Below, piece after piece: positions 24,070 to 32,897 of a stretch of 46,729 nt of DNA (its first letter is position 1; each line of letters begins with the position of its first letter). The notes beneath the pieces are model-generated. The model had not been told where the DNA came from. It made no database searches and saw nothing but the letters and a program-made list of their open reading frames with translations. The stretch is from Candidatus Dormiibacterota bacterium (lineage in GTDB: Bacteria > Chloroflexota > Dormibacteria > Aeolococcales > Bog-877). Both the position numbers and the translations under genes were made by a program. The stretch is taken from NCBI GenBank assembly GCA_027313505.1, contig DAHVDN010000023.1, positions 1 to 46,729 of the forward strand, in the 5' to 3' direction.

Positions 24070-26745
24070 TCACCGTGACCCTTCGGGGGCGTCCGCCACG
24101 CCCTTTTCAAGCCGGACAGTCCTGGCTCCCCCGACCTGCTGGTAGCGTCGCGGCATGCAGGTGAGCACGATCACCTGGACGTCATTGCCGGCACGCCCCA
24201 GGACCATGCACATACGCTCCAATCGCTCTTCGTCAGCGTATCCCAAGGCGTCGTCAATGATCAGCGGCACCCCTCCGCCGGGGGCGGCGAGGAAGGCGGC
24301 CGAGAGTCTCACGATGATCGCCAGCTGCTCCTGGGTACCGGTTGAGAGCTTGTCCCACCCCAGCCAGCTGCCGTCCAGTTGACAGGAGGCCACCTGCAGG
24401 CTCTCCACATCCAGCTCGACTTGGAACTCTGGCCCGAACACCACCTTCCCTCGCGACTCAATCTGGTGGCGCAGCGGCGCGAGGTAGCTTAGCTGAGCCT
24501 CCAAACGCGCTTCCTCCAAGCTCTGAAGCAGAGTGCGGGCTGCGGCAGCGAGCCGGTCTTCGTGTGCCAGCGCCGCAGCTCGCCGCTGGAGCTCGCTGGC
24601 CCGGGCCTCCCGCTGATCGAAGAGGCCGATCGGGGCCAACGCCTCAACCTGGGCATCTGCACGCATCCCCTCACCCTCAGACTGGCGGATGTCCTCCTGC
24701 AGCCGGCGCATCGCCTGGGTGGAATTCTCGGCCAGGTCGCGGACCAACTGCGGCTGCAGCTTCTCCAGCTCACCGGCCAGATGCGAGCACTCATTCTCAG
24801 CGGCTATGGAGGCCTCCCGGCACTGCTCAGCCCTAGCGGCGAGTACATTATCAGACTCCAACATCCGAGCTTGGTCAAGGGCCAGTTGGCACCGCTCACT
24901 CTCATTCTGAGAGTGTTCAACCGCGGTTCTGGCCGCTTGAAGGCTCACCTGGATCTGCTGAAGAGGACCCCTCAGGGCATCCAGGAGCTGCTGAGCTCGA
25001 GCCCGCAGCTCGCGGGCGCGCTCGTCCTCCATCTCCGCCTTCAGCACCAGTTCGCGGGCACCCTCTAGGGTCTCCGGAGCAGCCTCACCCCAACTCCTGG
25101 AGAGCGCTTGCTGGCGAATCCCGGCCTCCTTGGTCGCCGCCAGCTCCTGCAACTCATCGGTGCTCAGCCCGGCCAGGCTGGCATCCAGGGCAGCTAGTGC
25201 CTCCTCCATCTCGCGCTGGGCCTGTTGTCGTTCTCCCATCTGCAGTACCGCCTCCCGAAGGCCCGCCACCTCCAGGGCATGGAGAGTCTGGTCGCGCTCG
25301 ACGAGAAGAATTTCGTACCGCTCCCGCTCGCTCGCTGCTCCGCTGCCCGGCTCAACCTCCACCTGCACCAAGTCGCCAACCCTGAAGTGCCCAATGGAGT
25401 CGGCGATCGTGAAGGTGCGTGCCTCCCCCGAGGAGAGCTCAATCAGCTCCTCTCCCTGCCCGATCACCACGGCTTGGGTGGCCGTGAACCGAACCTTGGC
25501 GCCAGCCGCGGCCAGTCGGGCGGCGGCCTCTCGAACCCGACTGTCCTGCTCCCGCAACGCCTCAAGACCGACCTCAGAGACCTTGGATGCCCCGAGTACC
25601 GCCTGGGCGGCCGCTCTGCGCTCAACGGCCGAGCTCACAGCCTGCAGGCGCTGCCGCAACTCGACCAGCTCCCGCTGTTGATGAAGCACCGCCTCGTCAG
25701 CGGCTCTGGCCCGAAGCCGTGCCGCCGCCTCATCCGAGCCGCCGACAGCTACCCGCAACATATCCTCAGCCTGCTGGTACCTCTGTTGCAGCGGGTGTTC
25801 CTGCGCCTGCGCCCGCTCCAAGGCATCCAGGGATGAGTGGAGTCGGCCGCTGGCCTCCTCGAGAGCAGCCACGAGCGCTGCTCTCGCGTGGTGGCGGTCC
25901 TGAGCCAGGGTGGCTCCAGCAGTTGCCGCTACCAGGCGCTGTCGGCTCAGCTCCAGGTCAGCCGTAAGGCGGTCAACCTCCTTTAGGCTCTGGGCGTGCG
26001 AGTCGGCGGCCAGCTGCAACTCCTGGATCTGCTCACGCAGCGCGATCAGGGCGCGGAACGATCGCTCGCTGCGCGAGACCTGCTCCTCCAGCTCCAGCTC
26101 CTTGAGCCGGGCCACCTCGGCATCAACCCGAGCGCTCTCGACCGCTTTGCGCAGCTCGGCCATTCGTTTGGCCTCAGCGCCGCCCGGGGTCCAGTACCGC
26201 GCATACTCCTGTCGCGCACCGTCCAACACCGTCTGTTCCGCCTCACCCGCCGGCACTGAGCCCGCTGCGACGTCCAGGGCGCGCCCCAAGGAGGGGCACT
26301 CGCGGAGCTGCACCTGTGCCATCTCGACTCCCTGGCGCGCCCAGAGGGCCCGCATCAGGTGACGGTCCACCCCGGTCTGGTCCAGGATCTCGACCGCCCG
26401 ATCGTGGGCCTCGCCGCCGGAGCGGCTCTCTCTATGAGGGGTTATGACATCAAGCCTTGCCGCCGGATGTCTGTTGTAGGACTTGGCGAGGATGAAACGG
26501 TACTCTCCGGTCTCAACCTCCACCTCAATGTCGGTGGCCTGGTCCTTACCGACGGGCTGCAGCGCTTTAATCGATTGACTTTTGGAGGTTTCCTGGACGG
26601 TCAGCACGGTGGCCAAGGCCTCCGCCAAAGAGCTCTTCCCAGAGCCATTCGGACCCTCGATCACGGTCACTCCCATGGGAGCGAGGTCCACAGCGGCCCT
26701 GAGTACCCCGCGGTAGCTGGAGATCGCAATACGCAACACTCTCAC
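24070..26745 (-). CDS. sbcC: SbcC/Rad50-like AAA ATPase
   Basis: An 891-residue SMC-like ATPase partner of SbcD. Walker A GPNGSGKSS (31-39) is near the N-terminus. Long heptad-rich coiled coils follow on both sides of a central region. The ABC signature (LSTGTQEQLAII) and Walker B (PLIIDDALGYADEE) are near the C-terminus. Unlike classical SbcC/Rad50 there is no CxxC zinc hook; instead the middle (about 415-475) carries a beta-rich insert (TATQAVVIGQGEELIELSSG, HFRVGDLVQVEVEPG). The complex would open hairpins and trim blocked DNA ends. GTG start at 26745 overlaps the sbcD stop as GTGA. YhaN-type ATPases are the main alternative assignment. Confidence 0.85.
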   Translation of the reverse strand: MRVLRIAISSYRGVLRAAVDLAPMGVTVIEGPNGSGKSSLAEALATVLTVQETSKSQSIKALQPVGKDQATDIEVEVETGEYRFILAKSYNRHPAARLDVITPHRESRSGGEAHDRAVEILDQTGVDRHLMRALWARQGVEMAQVQLRECPSLGRALDVAAGSVPAGEAEQTVLDGARQEYARYWTPGGAEAKRMAELRKAVESARVDAEVARLKELELEEQVSRSERSFRALIALREQIQELQLAADSHAQSLKEVDRLTADLELSRQRLVAATAGATLAQDRHHARAALVAALEEASGRLHSSLDALERAQAQEHPLQQRYQQAEDMLRVAVGGSDEAAARLRARAADEAVLHQQRELVELRQRLQAVSSAVERRAAAQAVLGASKVSEVGLEALREQDSRVREAAARLAAAGAKVRFTATQAVVIGQGEELIELSSGEARTFTIADSIGHFRVGDLVQVEVEPGSGAASERERYEILLVERDQTLHALEVAGLREAVLQMGERQQAQREMEEALAALDASLAGLSTDELQELAATKEAGIRQQALSRSWGEAAPETLEGARELVLKAEMEDERARELRARAQQLLDALRGPLQQIQVSLQAARTAVEHSQNESERCQLALDQARMLESDNVLAARAEQCREASIAAENECSHLAGELEKLQPQLVRDLAENSTQAMRRLQEDIRQSEGEGMRADAQVEALAPIGLFDQREARASELQRRAAALAHEDRLAAAARTLLQSLEEARLEAQLSYLAPLRHQIESRGKVVFGPEFQVELDVESLQVASCQLDGSWLGWDKLSTGTQEQLAIIVRLSAAFLAAPGGGVPLIIDDALGYADEERLERMCMVLGRAGNDVQVIVLTCMPRRYQQVGGARTVRLEKGVADAPEGSR

Positions 26746-27857
26746 GGCGCCGACCTTGCCAGGCGGAAGAGAAGGGAGAGGGCATCCGCGGCCGCTGAAT
26801 CTCCCTCCTCCGCCCGGCGTCTGAGATTGTTTGCGGCCGTGGAGGCAAACCCCGAAAGCTCAAGACCGGAGAAGTCAGAATCGTCTGGGGCCACCGCGAG
26901 ATCACTGTCGGAAGACAGTCGGACCCCGCCGAAGAGCTCTCGGGCCTCCTCAAGTCGTGCGTCCAGCTCTGCTCTGGCCTGAATTGAGATGGTCCCCACC
27001 AGAGTCAACCGGACCAGCGTCCTTTCCTTGGCCGGTTGGCTGTCCAGCCAGCTGAACACAGCGGACAGATCCTCCCTCCCCGAAACGGTGAACTCGGCCG
27101 TTCTGAACGACCACGAGCCCACCCTGCGGGTTCTCACGGAGGGGCCTCCCTCCCCCAGCTCCACCACCAGGATGTTCCCGGGATCGATCTCGCTGAACCG
27201 CGTCGGTTCATGCGCTCCGGAGTACCAGATCGCGCCACTGGTGCCCACCGCCTTGGTGGAGTGCCGGTCCCCCAGCGCGAGGTAATGGAGCCTTCCCTCT
27301 CGGATCGCCTGCTCAACTATTCCAACCCGGATGAGCTCTGGGTTGTCCGGGTCTGGGCTCCCCAAGTCCACCGCTCCGTGGGCTACCACCACCCGCCACC
27401 CTTGGACCGGCTGCAACGAACCGCACAGGTCCCCAACGGGATCGTGGGCGGGTCGCTTGGACAGCCACGGAACCCCAACCAGTTCCACCCCCGGAACCGG
27501 GTGAACGGGAGCTGTGTCACGGAAAACGTGGACGTTGTCCGGGCAACCCTCGTGGAACAGGTTGGAGTTGAAGACACCCCCGGGCTGGAGCGGATCGTGG
27601 TTTCCGGGAAGGAGGTAGATTGGGACTCGGGCCTCCCCCATCGCGTCCAGAGAACGCCTGATGACACTGCGGTCCAGGTGATTCGACTCGAAGACATCTC
27701 CCGCGACGACTACGAATCCAGCTTCGACTTCGAGGGCGACCGCACCAATACGACGGATCGCCTCGATACGGGCCGAGGCGAAACGAGCCTGAGCCTCGTC
27801 GCTCAATTGCTCGCGCCACATGCCCAGCTGCCAGTCGGCGGAGTGGATGAAGGTCAC
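26742..27857 (-). CDS. sbcD: SbcD/Mre11-like DNA exonuclease
   Basis: A 371-residue calcineurin-like metallophosphoesterase. The metal-site motifs are in order: FIHSADWQLG (3-12), VVAGDVFES (50-58), PGNHDP (84-89), VVVAHGAVD and LALGDRHS. The last replaces the usual GH(I/T)H and is slightly unusual. In the family this nuclease, with the SbcC ATPase, acts on hairpins and protein-blocked ends. Its C-terminal third, with many charged residues, fits the capping and helix-loop-helix region. GTG at 27857 is the start; I see no convincing Shine-Dalgarno. It is coupled by 4 nt to sbcC and lies 71 bp after ftsH. A YhaO-type assignment is also possible. Confidence 0.87.
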   Translation of the reverse strand: MTFIHSADWQLGMWREQLSDEAQARFASARIEAIRRIGAVALEVEAGFVVVAGDVFESNHLDRSVIRRSLDAMGEARVPIYLLPGNHDPLQPGGVFNSNLFHEGCPDNVHVFRDTAPVHPVPGVELVGVPWLSKRPAHDPVGDLCGSLQPVQGWRVVVAHGAVDLGSPDPDNPELIRVGIVEQAIREGRLHYLALGDRHSTKAVGTSGAIWYSGAHEPTRFSEIDPGNILVVELGEGGPSVRTRRVGSWSFRTAEFTVSGREDLSAVFSWLDSQPAKERTLVRLTLVGTISIQARAELDARLEEARELFGGVRLSSDSDLAVAPDDSDFSGLELSGFASTAANNLRRRAEEGDSAAADALSLLFRLARSAP

Positions 27858-27928
27858 GGTGTCCAGGGCTCTAGCTCCTCAGATTGACGCTGCCGAGCCC
27901 CCCGATCCTACCTGGAAGCGCTGAAGAA

Positions 27929-29920
27929 TCAGGCAGCGGGCACCGGCGAGGTGCTCGGCTGGGGCTCAGCCAGCCGCCCATTCAGATCGCGGGGCGGCGG
28001 CCCCAGAGAGACCGGCTTGGGCATCAGCCCCGTCACTTGGAGGATCTCCTCCTCGTTGAGTGACTCCTCACGGAGCAGAGCGGTAGTCAACGCCACCAGC
28101 TTTTCTCTGTTGGCGTCAAGAAGTCTAAGCGCCTCCTCGAAACACTCCTCCACAATCCGCCGCACTTCGGAGTCGATGACCTCCGCGGTGGTCTCACTGT
28201 AGGGGCGCTGGGAGATCATCATCTGCCCTTGTTCGCCGTCGTCGGCGAGGTTGAGCGGACCCACCTTGGGGCTCATTCCCCATCTGACCACCATCTGGCG
28301 GGCGATCTGAGTCACCTGCTGCAAGTCGCTCTCCGCCCCGGTGGTCACGACGTCGTAGATCAGTTTCTCCGCGGCCCGACCCCCGAGTGCCCCCACGATC
28401 CTTGCCCTGAGGTAGGTCTCCGGGTAGTTTTGGCGGTCGTCCACGGGCGATTGAACTGTGACGCCCAAGGCTCGGCCTCGAGGCACTATTGACACCCTGC
28501 GTACCGGATCGGCAGCGGGGATGAGAAGGCCAAGAAGGGCGTGCCCACTCTCGTGGTAGGCGGTCCGCTGCCGATCTTCCTCGGACAGCACGATGCGCCT
28601 GGCCGCCCCGAGCAGGACCTTTTCGAGGGCTTCGGTGAAGTCGTTCATGGTGACTGCTGCCCGTTCCTTCCTGGCTGCCAGCAGGGCCGCCTCGTTCACC
28701 AGGTTGCGCAGCTCGGCGCCAACCAGCCCCGGAGTTTGGGAAGCGAGCTTGTCAAGGTCGATGTCGTCCCCCAACGGCACCCCTCTGGTGTGGATCTTCA
28801 GGATCGCCGCCCGACCCACCCTGTCCGGCGGCAACACGGAAACTCGGCGATCGAAGCGGCCGGGCCTAAGCAGCGCCGAGTCGAGGACATCGGCGCGGTT
28901 GGTCGCAGCCAGGACTATGACTCCCTCGCGCGAATCAAAGCCGTCCATCTCGGTCAGGATCTGGTTGAGGGTCTGCTCGCGCTCGTCGTGGCCACCGAAG
29001 CTGGGTCCGGCACTCCGGCTGCGGCCGATGGCGTCGAGCTCGTCGACGAAGATGATTGCCGGCGCCGCCTCCCGGGCCTTGGCGAAGAGGTCGCGTACCC
29101 TGGATGCTCCCACTCCGACCACCATCTCGATGAACTCCGACGCCGAGATGCTGAAGAACGGCACGCCGGCCTCCCCGGCTACCGCCCGTGCCAGCAGAGT
29201 CTTGCCGGTTCCGGGGAGCCCGACCAGCAAGACTCCCTTGGGGACTGTCCCACCCAGCCGTTGATACTTGGCTGGTTGGCGAAGGAAGTCAACTATCTCT
29301 TCCAGTTCCTCCTTTGCCTCCTCGATGCCTGCCACATCCTGGAAGGTGGCAGCCGGTCTCTCAGGGTCGTAGAGCCGGGCCTGGGACCGACCCAGGCTGA
29401 ACAGGCCACCGCCAGCTGCGGCAGCGGTACGCCGCATGAACCAAAGGAAGATCAGGAGGAAGAGCAGGGTCGGCCCGAAGCTCTCCAGGATCACCACCAA
29501 AACGTTGGCCGGAGGATTGGGGTTGTTGGCGTTTATGGTCACGTTGTGCTGCTGCAGCAGCGTCTCTAACTGGCCCCCAGCGAAGCTGGGCAGCTGAGTG
29601 CTGAAATCCTTGGCCTTGTTCTTGCTGGTCGCGGAGACCCCGGTCTCATGGCGGAAGGTGCCCTGAATGGTGTCGCCGGTGCTGGTGATGCTGGTCACAT
29701 CGCCGCTCTTCACGTCCGAGATGAAGACGTTGTAGGGGACGGTGATGCTCTTGGTCTGAGAAGGGGGGAAGAAGACGTTCGCAAACAGGACGTTGAGGGC
29801 CAGGAACACCCCCAATGGAAGGAGAAACTGAACCGAGCGCCACTGGGCGGGCTTGCGTGGTTGGTTGCCGCCGGCGCCTGCTCCACCCCTGAGGCCGGAT
29901 GGCGGCTTAGTCTGAGCCAT
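27929..29920 (-). CDS. ftsH: ATP-dependent zinc metalloprotease FtsH
   Basis: A 663-residue membrane-bound AAA protease that degrades unassembled membrane proteins and regulatory proteins. The order is: a proline/glycine-rich cytoplasmic leader, TM1 (about 31-50), an extracytoplasmic domain (about 52-135), TM2 (about 140-162), the AAA module with Walker A GLPGTGKT (234-241), Walker B IIFVDE (289-294) and the [20 protein letters not shown] arginine-finger region, then the zinc protease motif HESGH (456-460). Everything is intact. The ATG lies 6 nt after TAGCTT with no Shine-Dalgarno nearby, so the mRNA is probably leaderless. sbcD and sbcC follow 71 bp downstream and may be read through. Confidence 0.97.
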   Translation of the reverse strand: MAQTKPPSGLRGGAGAGGNQPRKPAQWRSVQFLLPLGVFLALNVLFANVFFPPSQTKSITVPYNVFISDVKSGDVTSITSTGDTIQGTFRHETGVSATSKNKAKDFSTQLPSFAGGQLETLLQQHNVTINANNPNPPANVLVVILESFGPTLLFLLIFLWFMRRTAAAAGGGLFSLGRSQARLYDPERPAATFQDVAGIEEAKEELEEIVDFLRQPAKYQRLGGTVPKGVLLVGLPGTGKTLLARAVAGEAGVPFFSISASEFIEMVVGVGASRVRDLFAKAREAAPAIIFVDELDAIGRSRSAGPSFGGHDEREQTLNQILTEMDGFDSREGVIVLAATNRADVLDSALLRPGRFDRRVSVLPPDRVGRAAILKIHTRGVPLGDDIDLDKLASQTPGLVGAELRNLVNEAALLAARKERAAVTMNDFTEALEKVLLGAARRIVLSEEDRQRTAYHESGHALLGLLIPAADPVRRVSIVPRGRALGVTVQSPVDDRQNYPETYLRARIVGALGGRAAEKLIYDVVTTGAESDLQQVTQIARQMVVRWGMSPKVGPLNLADDGEQGQMMISQRPYSETTAEVIDSEVRRIVEECFEEALRLLDANREKLVALTTALLREESLNEEEILQVTGLMPKPVSLGPPPRDLNGRLAEPQPSTSPVPAA

Positions 29921-29926
29921 GAACTC

Positions 29927-29932
29927 AAGCTA
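29927..29932 (-). promoter_or_regulatory. -10 element, leaderless ftsH
   Basis: TAGCTT on the minus strand, 6 nt before the ATG at 29920. A GGAGG lies about 30 nt upstream of the ATG and is too far to be a ribosome site. Confidence 0.45.
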
Positions 29933-30001
29933 TCAGATGTTGCTTAAGGAATCCTCCGAGCGAGTGTGAAGATGGCCTGGGCCGGTCGCGTGGCGCAGGG
30001 T

Positions 30002-30244
30002 TCACCCCCAGAGCCGAGCTAGCCGCCAGAGCTGTCGGCCACCATCCCAATAGACGTCCGCACACCTCCCATCCTCCAGCAGAATCCGCCAGTAGCTGCG
30101 TCGCTCCCAGCGCGCTGGTGGGGTCCGCCACCAACCCACCTCCACAACCCAATGCTCGGCCAGCGACACCACCGGCAGTGGGCCATCACCAAGGTCGACC
30201 ACCGCGGGCAGCGAGCCCTCGGTCCTGACCATCAAGCGCCTCAC
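30002..30244 (-). CDS. DUF6504-like small protein of the imuAB operon
   Basis: An 80-residue protein rich in Trp and Arg: LAEHWVVEVGWWRT, RRSYWRILLEDGRCADVYWDG and QLWRLARLW. The pattern (VGWWR ... YWRI ... DGR ... WRL) is like the short DUF6504 proteins next to ImuB-type polymerases in actinobacteria, and like the last 70 residues of many proteobacterial ImuB proteins (WW ... D-W-V ... DG ... W-L). I infer a detached ImuB C-terminal module, possibly a protein-interaction part of the mutasome. Its GTG start (30242-30244) overlaps the imuB stop as GTGA, so it is the third gene of the SOS operon. Confidence 0.7.
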   Translation of the reverse strand: MRRLMVRTEGSLPAVVDLGDGPLPVVSLAEHWVVEVGWWRTPPARWERRSYWRILLEDGRCADVYWDGGRQLWRLARLWG

Positions 30245-31473
30245 CCAGGGCTCCAGACCAATCGCTCCTCAGGAATATCCCCTGGGTGTCCCGCGCGAAC
30301 CTCAACCCGCCAGACCAGCTCTGGCCCAAACCGCTGGGCTAGCCTGGCAGCTGCTCGCCCTATGTCAGCGCTCCGGGCTCCTCCAACTGCCCACAGCGGC
30401 GACTGTGTGGCTGGGGGCTGGGTCAGATCCAGGGCGTGGATCTCGATCACCAAGGCCCGACAGCGTGCCCGTGCAAACAGGCTGAGGATGGGCGGTAACA
30501 ACTCCTCTGCCGTAGCCACCGGCGCTGGAGGCTCTATCTCATCCCAAAAGACGCCCGGTTGAGCTGCTGTTACAACGCCCTCGGCCGCATCCTCGTCCAG
30601 GAGCAGCAGTCGCAAACGCCCGCTGGCTCGACCCCGGCAGGAGAGTTTGGCGGCGAGCCGTTCCGCCAGCTCAGCGGCTCCGAAGCGTAGCGACTCCGAG
30701 TCCTCGACCACTCCGGCCAGAACTCTTCGCACCCCACAAGGTGGAGCTTCCCGCCAAGGACTGATCAAAGCCGAGTCCTGCCCAAGGCAAAGTCGGTGCA
30801 GGGTGAGTCCGTCAGCTCCAAGCTGCCTCTGCAGGTCGGGAAGAGGTATCGAGATGCAGTCACCACAGCTTTGCAGCCCGAATCCTTGCAGTCTCTCAAC
30901 TGTCCTGGGTGGAAGCGGGAGCATGCTCACAGGCCAGTCGGACAGAAAGTCGGCCACAGCCCCGTAGGGAACCCGCCGCACCCTACCAGGACCAGCTTTG
31001 GAGGAGGCCACTAGAGCTACAAAACGGGACTGACCAACCCCCACTGAAGGGGGCACCCCCAGCACCTGCTGCACCGAACGTCCGAGGTGAGCGGAACGAG
31101 CGGCCTCGGTCGCCCAGCGAGCGTCGCGCCCCCCAAGATCCAGGTAGACCTGACTGTCCGTGGTCAGCTCCACCAGGGGGCTGCACTCGTACAGAGCTGC
31201 GCGCAACTGCTCTCGCAACTGATCCATCCTTATGGGATCGGCGCGAAGCCGCACCGCCTCAGGGCAGGCAAGCTCAGCCTGCCGCAGGTCCTGGCCGATG
31301 TGGGCACCCATTGCCTGCGCCGCTGCGGAGGCGGCCAGCACTATCCCCCGGCCATCTCGGCTACAAGAGCCCACCAGGACGGCCTCTGAGGTGAGCTCAG
31401 GGTGATCCCGCCAGGCAAGAATTAGAGCAAGATGGGAAAAGCTGACACAGGCCAGCCGCACCTGCTGGTTCAT
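30241..31473 (-). CDS. imuB: ImuB, catalytically inactive Y-family polymerase homologue
   Basis: A 410-residue Y-family-like protein that would bridge ImuA and DnaE2 to the sliding clamp. Fold markers: CVSFSHLALILAW (palm start), AQAMGAHIGQDLRQA, a YLDLGG strand, GVGQSRFVALVAS, a helix-hairpin region (VERLQGFGLQSCGDC), and a little-finger domain at the C-terminus. The metal-binding carboxylates of active polymerases are lost: the DxD-type site near the N-terminus is VSFS, and the (S/I)DE motif is TDS. This is typical of ImuB, which is a polymerase-dead scaffold. It starts with ATG at 31473 overlapping the imuA stop (ATGA), and overlaps the DUF6504-like gene by 4 nt. Confidence 0.88.
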   Translation of the reverse strand: MNQQVRLACVSFSHLALILAWRDHPELTSEAVLVGSCSRDGRGIVLAASAAAQAMGAHIGQDLRQAELACPEAVRLRADPIRMDQLREQLRAALYECSPLVELTTDSQVYLDLGGRDARWATEAARSAHLGRSVQQVLGVPPSVGVGQSRFVALVASSKAGPGRVRRVPYGAVADFLSDWPVSMLPLPPRTVERLQGFGLQSCGDCISIPLPDLQRQLGADGLTLHRLCLGQDSALISPWREAPPCGVRRVLAGVVEDSESLRFGAAELAERLAAKLSCRGRASGRLRLLLLDEDAAEGVVTAAQPGVFWDEIEPPAPVATAEELLPPILSLFARARCRALVIEIHALDLTQPPATQSPLWAVGGARSADIGRAAARLAQRFGPELVWRVEVRAGHPGDIPEERLVWSPG

Positions 31474-32294
31474 CTCGCCACCACTGCGAGAGGAGTCGTG
31501 AGGGTGGTGCAGTCGCTCAGTTCAGAGGAGCTGAGCATCCCCAGATCCACAATCCCAGCTGTCTTTGGGTACGGCCTGGAGAAGTCGATCCGAAGCTCAC
31601 AGCCCATCCCGGGTGGAGACATTCGGCTACGCGCAACCAGAAGCTGTAGCAGGATTCCGGCCACATCCCCATGCGCCAGCGACCAGCCTACCCGCCTGCA
31701 TGAGAGCTCAATACCCAACCTGCCCCTCACCTCCAGTGGCACAGTCAACCCTCCTCCCATAACCGCAACCCCGCTGCTCTCCTCCAGCGCTGCCACCAGC
31801 AAGGCAGGCAATGCCCGACCCACGGAGGGCCACTGGGTCGCCAGCATCAGGCAGAACTCAACCCCTGCTTGGAGCAGCGAGCGAGCGGAGGCCCAACCCT
31901 GCTGGGTGGTCCTGGGCCGCACCACCCAGCAGTTCCCCAACTCCCCGCCATAGTCCTCCACATCCCCGGGGTCCACCTTGCGGTCGAAATCGATCACGGC
32001 CACCGGCAGGGAAAGCGACATCCGAGCCAACAGCGCCAGGCCAAGATCAAAGCTCCCTGCCCCAGCCTCTCCTCCGATCCAGCTCAGTCGACCCCGAGGC
32101 AGGCCCGCTGTCGTAAAGAGCGCATCTAGAGAGCCGATGCCCGTCCGCAACCCTCCCTGGTTCGGATTCCCACCGGCACGCACCACCACCCGACCGTAAC
32201 GACGACCCAGCGCCGCCACGGCAAGCTCCAAAGAAGCAGATACCGCACTGCCACCGCCATTACCGGGAACATCCAAAGGCAAATCAAGTCCCAT
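31470..32294 (-). CDS. imuA: ImuA, RecA-like mutasome protein
   Basis: A 274-residue RecA-fold protein. The start TGIGSLDALF, with GRLSWIGGEAGAG after it, corresponds to the RecA/ImuA core, but the Walker A lysine-threonine is replaced (GEAGAGSF), as expected for an ImuA-type subunit that may not hydrolyse ATP normally. A strand VAVIDFDRKVD and ALPALLVAALEESSGVAVMGG are the next core elements. An ATG at 32420 opens the longest reading, but it lies upstream of the -10 and SOS box; the next in-frame ATG at 32294 is the first one downstream of the predicted transcription start (about 32348), so I choose it. ImuA probably recruits DnaE2 and RecA. It is first in the imuA-imuB-DUF6504-like operon. 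Confidence 0.85.
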   Translation of the reverse strand: MGLDLPLDVPGNGGGSAVSASLELAVAALGRRYGRVVVRAGGNPNQGGLRTGIGSLDALFTTAGLPRGRLSWIGGEAGAGSFDLGLALLARMSLSLPVAVIDFDRKVDPGDVEDYGGELGNCWVVRPRTTQQGWASARSLLQAGVEFCLMLATQWPSVGRALPALLVAALEESSGVAVMGGGLTVPLEVRGRLGIELSCRRVGWSLAHGDVAGILLQLLVARSRMSPPGMGCELRIDFSRPYPKTAGIVDLGMLSSSELSDCTTLTTPLAVVAR

Positions 32295-32354
32295 CAGAAG
32301 GCCGTCATAGAACCCCGAAGCAGATTGCCGGAGCCGGGACTGAGGTTCTAGCCG

Positions 32355-32383
32355 ATTATACGAACTTTTGTTCGCTAATGCAA
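32355..32383 (-). promoter_or_regulatory. SOS promoter of imuAB: sigma70 -35/-10 with LexA box
   Basis: On the minus strand TTGCAT (32378-32383) and TATAAT (32355-32360) form a near-consensus sigma70 promoter with a 17-nt spacer. Inside the spacer at 32361-32374 is a perfect palindrome CGAACAAAAGTTCG, which fits the Gram-positive LexA box CGAAC-N4-GTTCG. LexA on this site would block RNA polymerase. Predicted transcription start is about 32348, giving a leader of roughly 50 nt before the imuA ATG at 32294. Confidence 0.9.
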
Positions 32384-32524
32384 ATCGCGCTCGCTGGCCT
32401 GGGCAGCGGAGGAAGCGCACGCCCCAAACGAGATCAAAACCCTGCGAGGCACCCCCCTGTCTGTCTAAAATCCCTTACATAAAGCGGATAACGTTCAATT
32501 CCGCAGTAGCAGGGAGGCTTGTAT

Positions 32525-32869
32525 ATGAACCGTCGCGAGTTGGCCAAAACCCTACAAAGCAAGGTGGTCGTTCAGTACGAGGACGGGACCAGTGAGTCCA
32601 TCTTTCAGAACTTCGCCATGGCTGATGACACCCTCAAGCTCATCTTCGACCTGATCGGCCAAAAGCTCGAGGCAGGAGAAGAGGTCGCCATCGCCGGATT
32701 CGGCAGGTGGAAGCTCCGCGAGACCGCTGCCGGGATGCGCCGAAACCCTCAGACCCAGGAGATGGTCCGCGTCCCGGCCACCCAGAAGGTTCGCTTCTAC
32801 CCTGCGACAGCGCTGAAGAGCTCGGTAGCCGGCAAGACCGCCCCCCGCCGTCGCGCCCCGAAGCGCTGA
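32525..32869 (+). CDS. HU-family DNA-binding protein with basic tail
   Basis: A 114-residue HU/IHF-like protein. The core has MNRRELAKTLQSK, then a DGTSES stretch that seems to be an insertion between the first helix and the usual second helix, then LIFDLIGQKLEAGEEVAIAGFGRWKLRE, the conserved arm RRNPQTQEMVRVPA and KVRFYPATALK. The C-terminal tail is Arg/Lys-rich (KTAPRRRAPKR). HU bends DNA and organises the nucleoid. The ATG at 32525 follows GGAGG with 7 nt spacing; an in-frame TTG two codons earlier lies closer to the GGAGG. It is divergent from the SOS operon and co-oriented with the SDR and SCP2 genes. Confidence 0.88.
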   Translation: MNRRELAKTLQSKVVVQYEDGTSESIFQNFAMADDTLKLIFDLIGQKLEAGEEVAIAGFGRWKLRETAAGMRRNPQTQEMVRVPATQKVRFYPATALKSSVAGKTAPRRRAPKR

Positions 32870-32897
32870 GTCGACTCTTGTCTGAGGGAGGCTGCCG

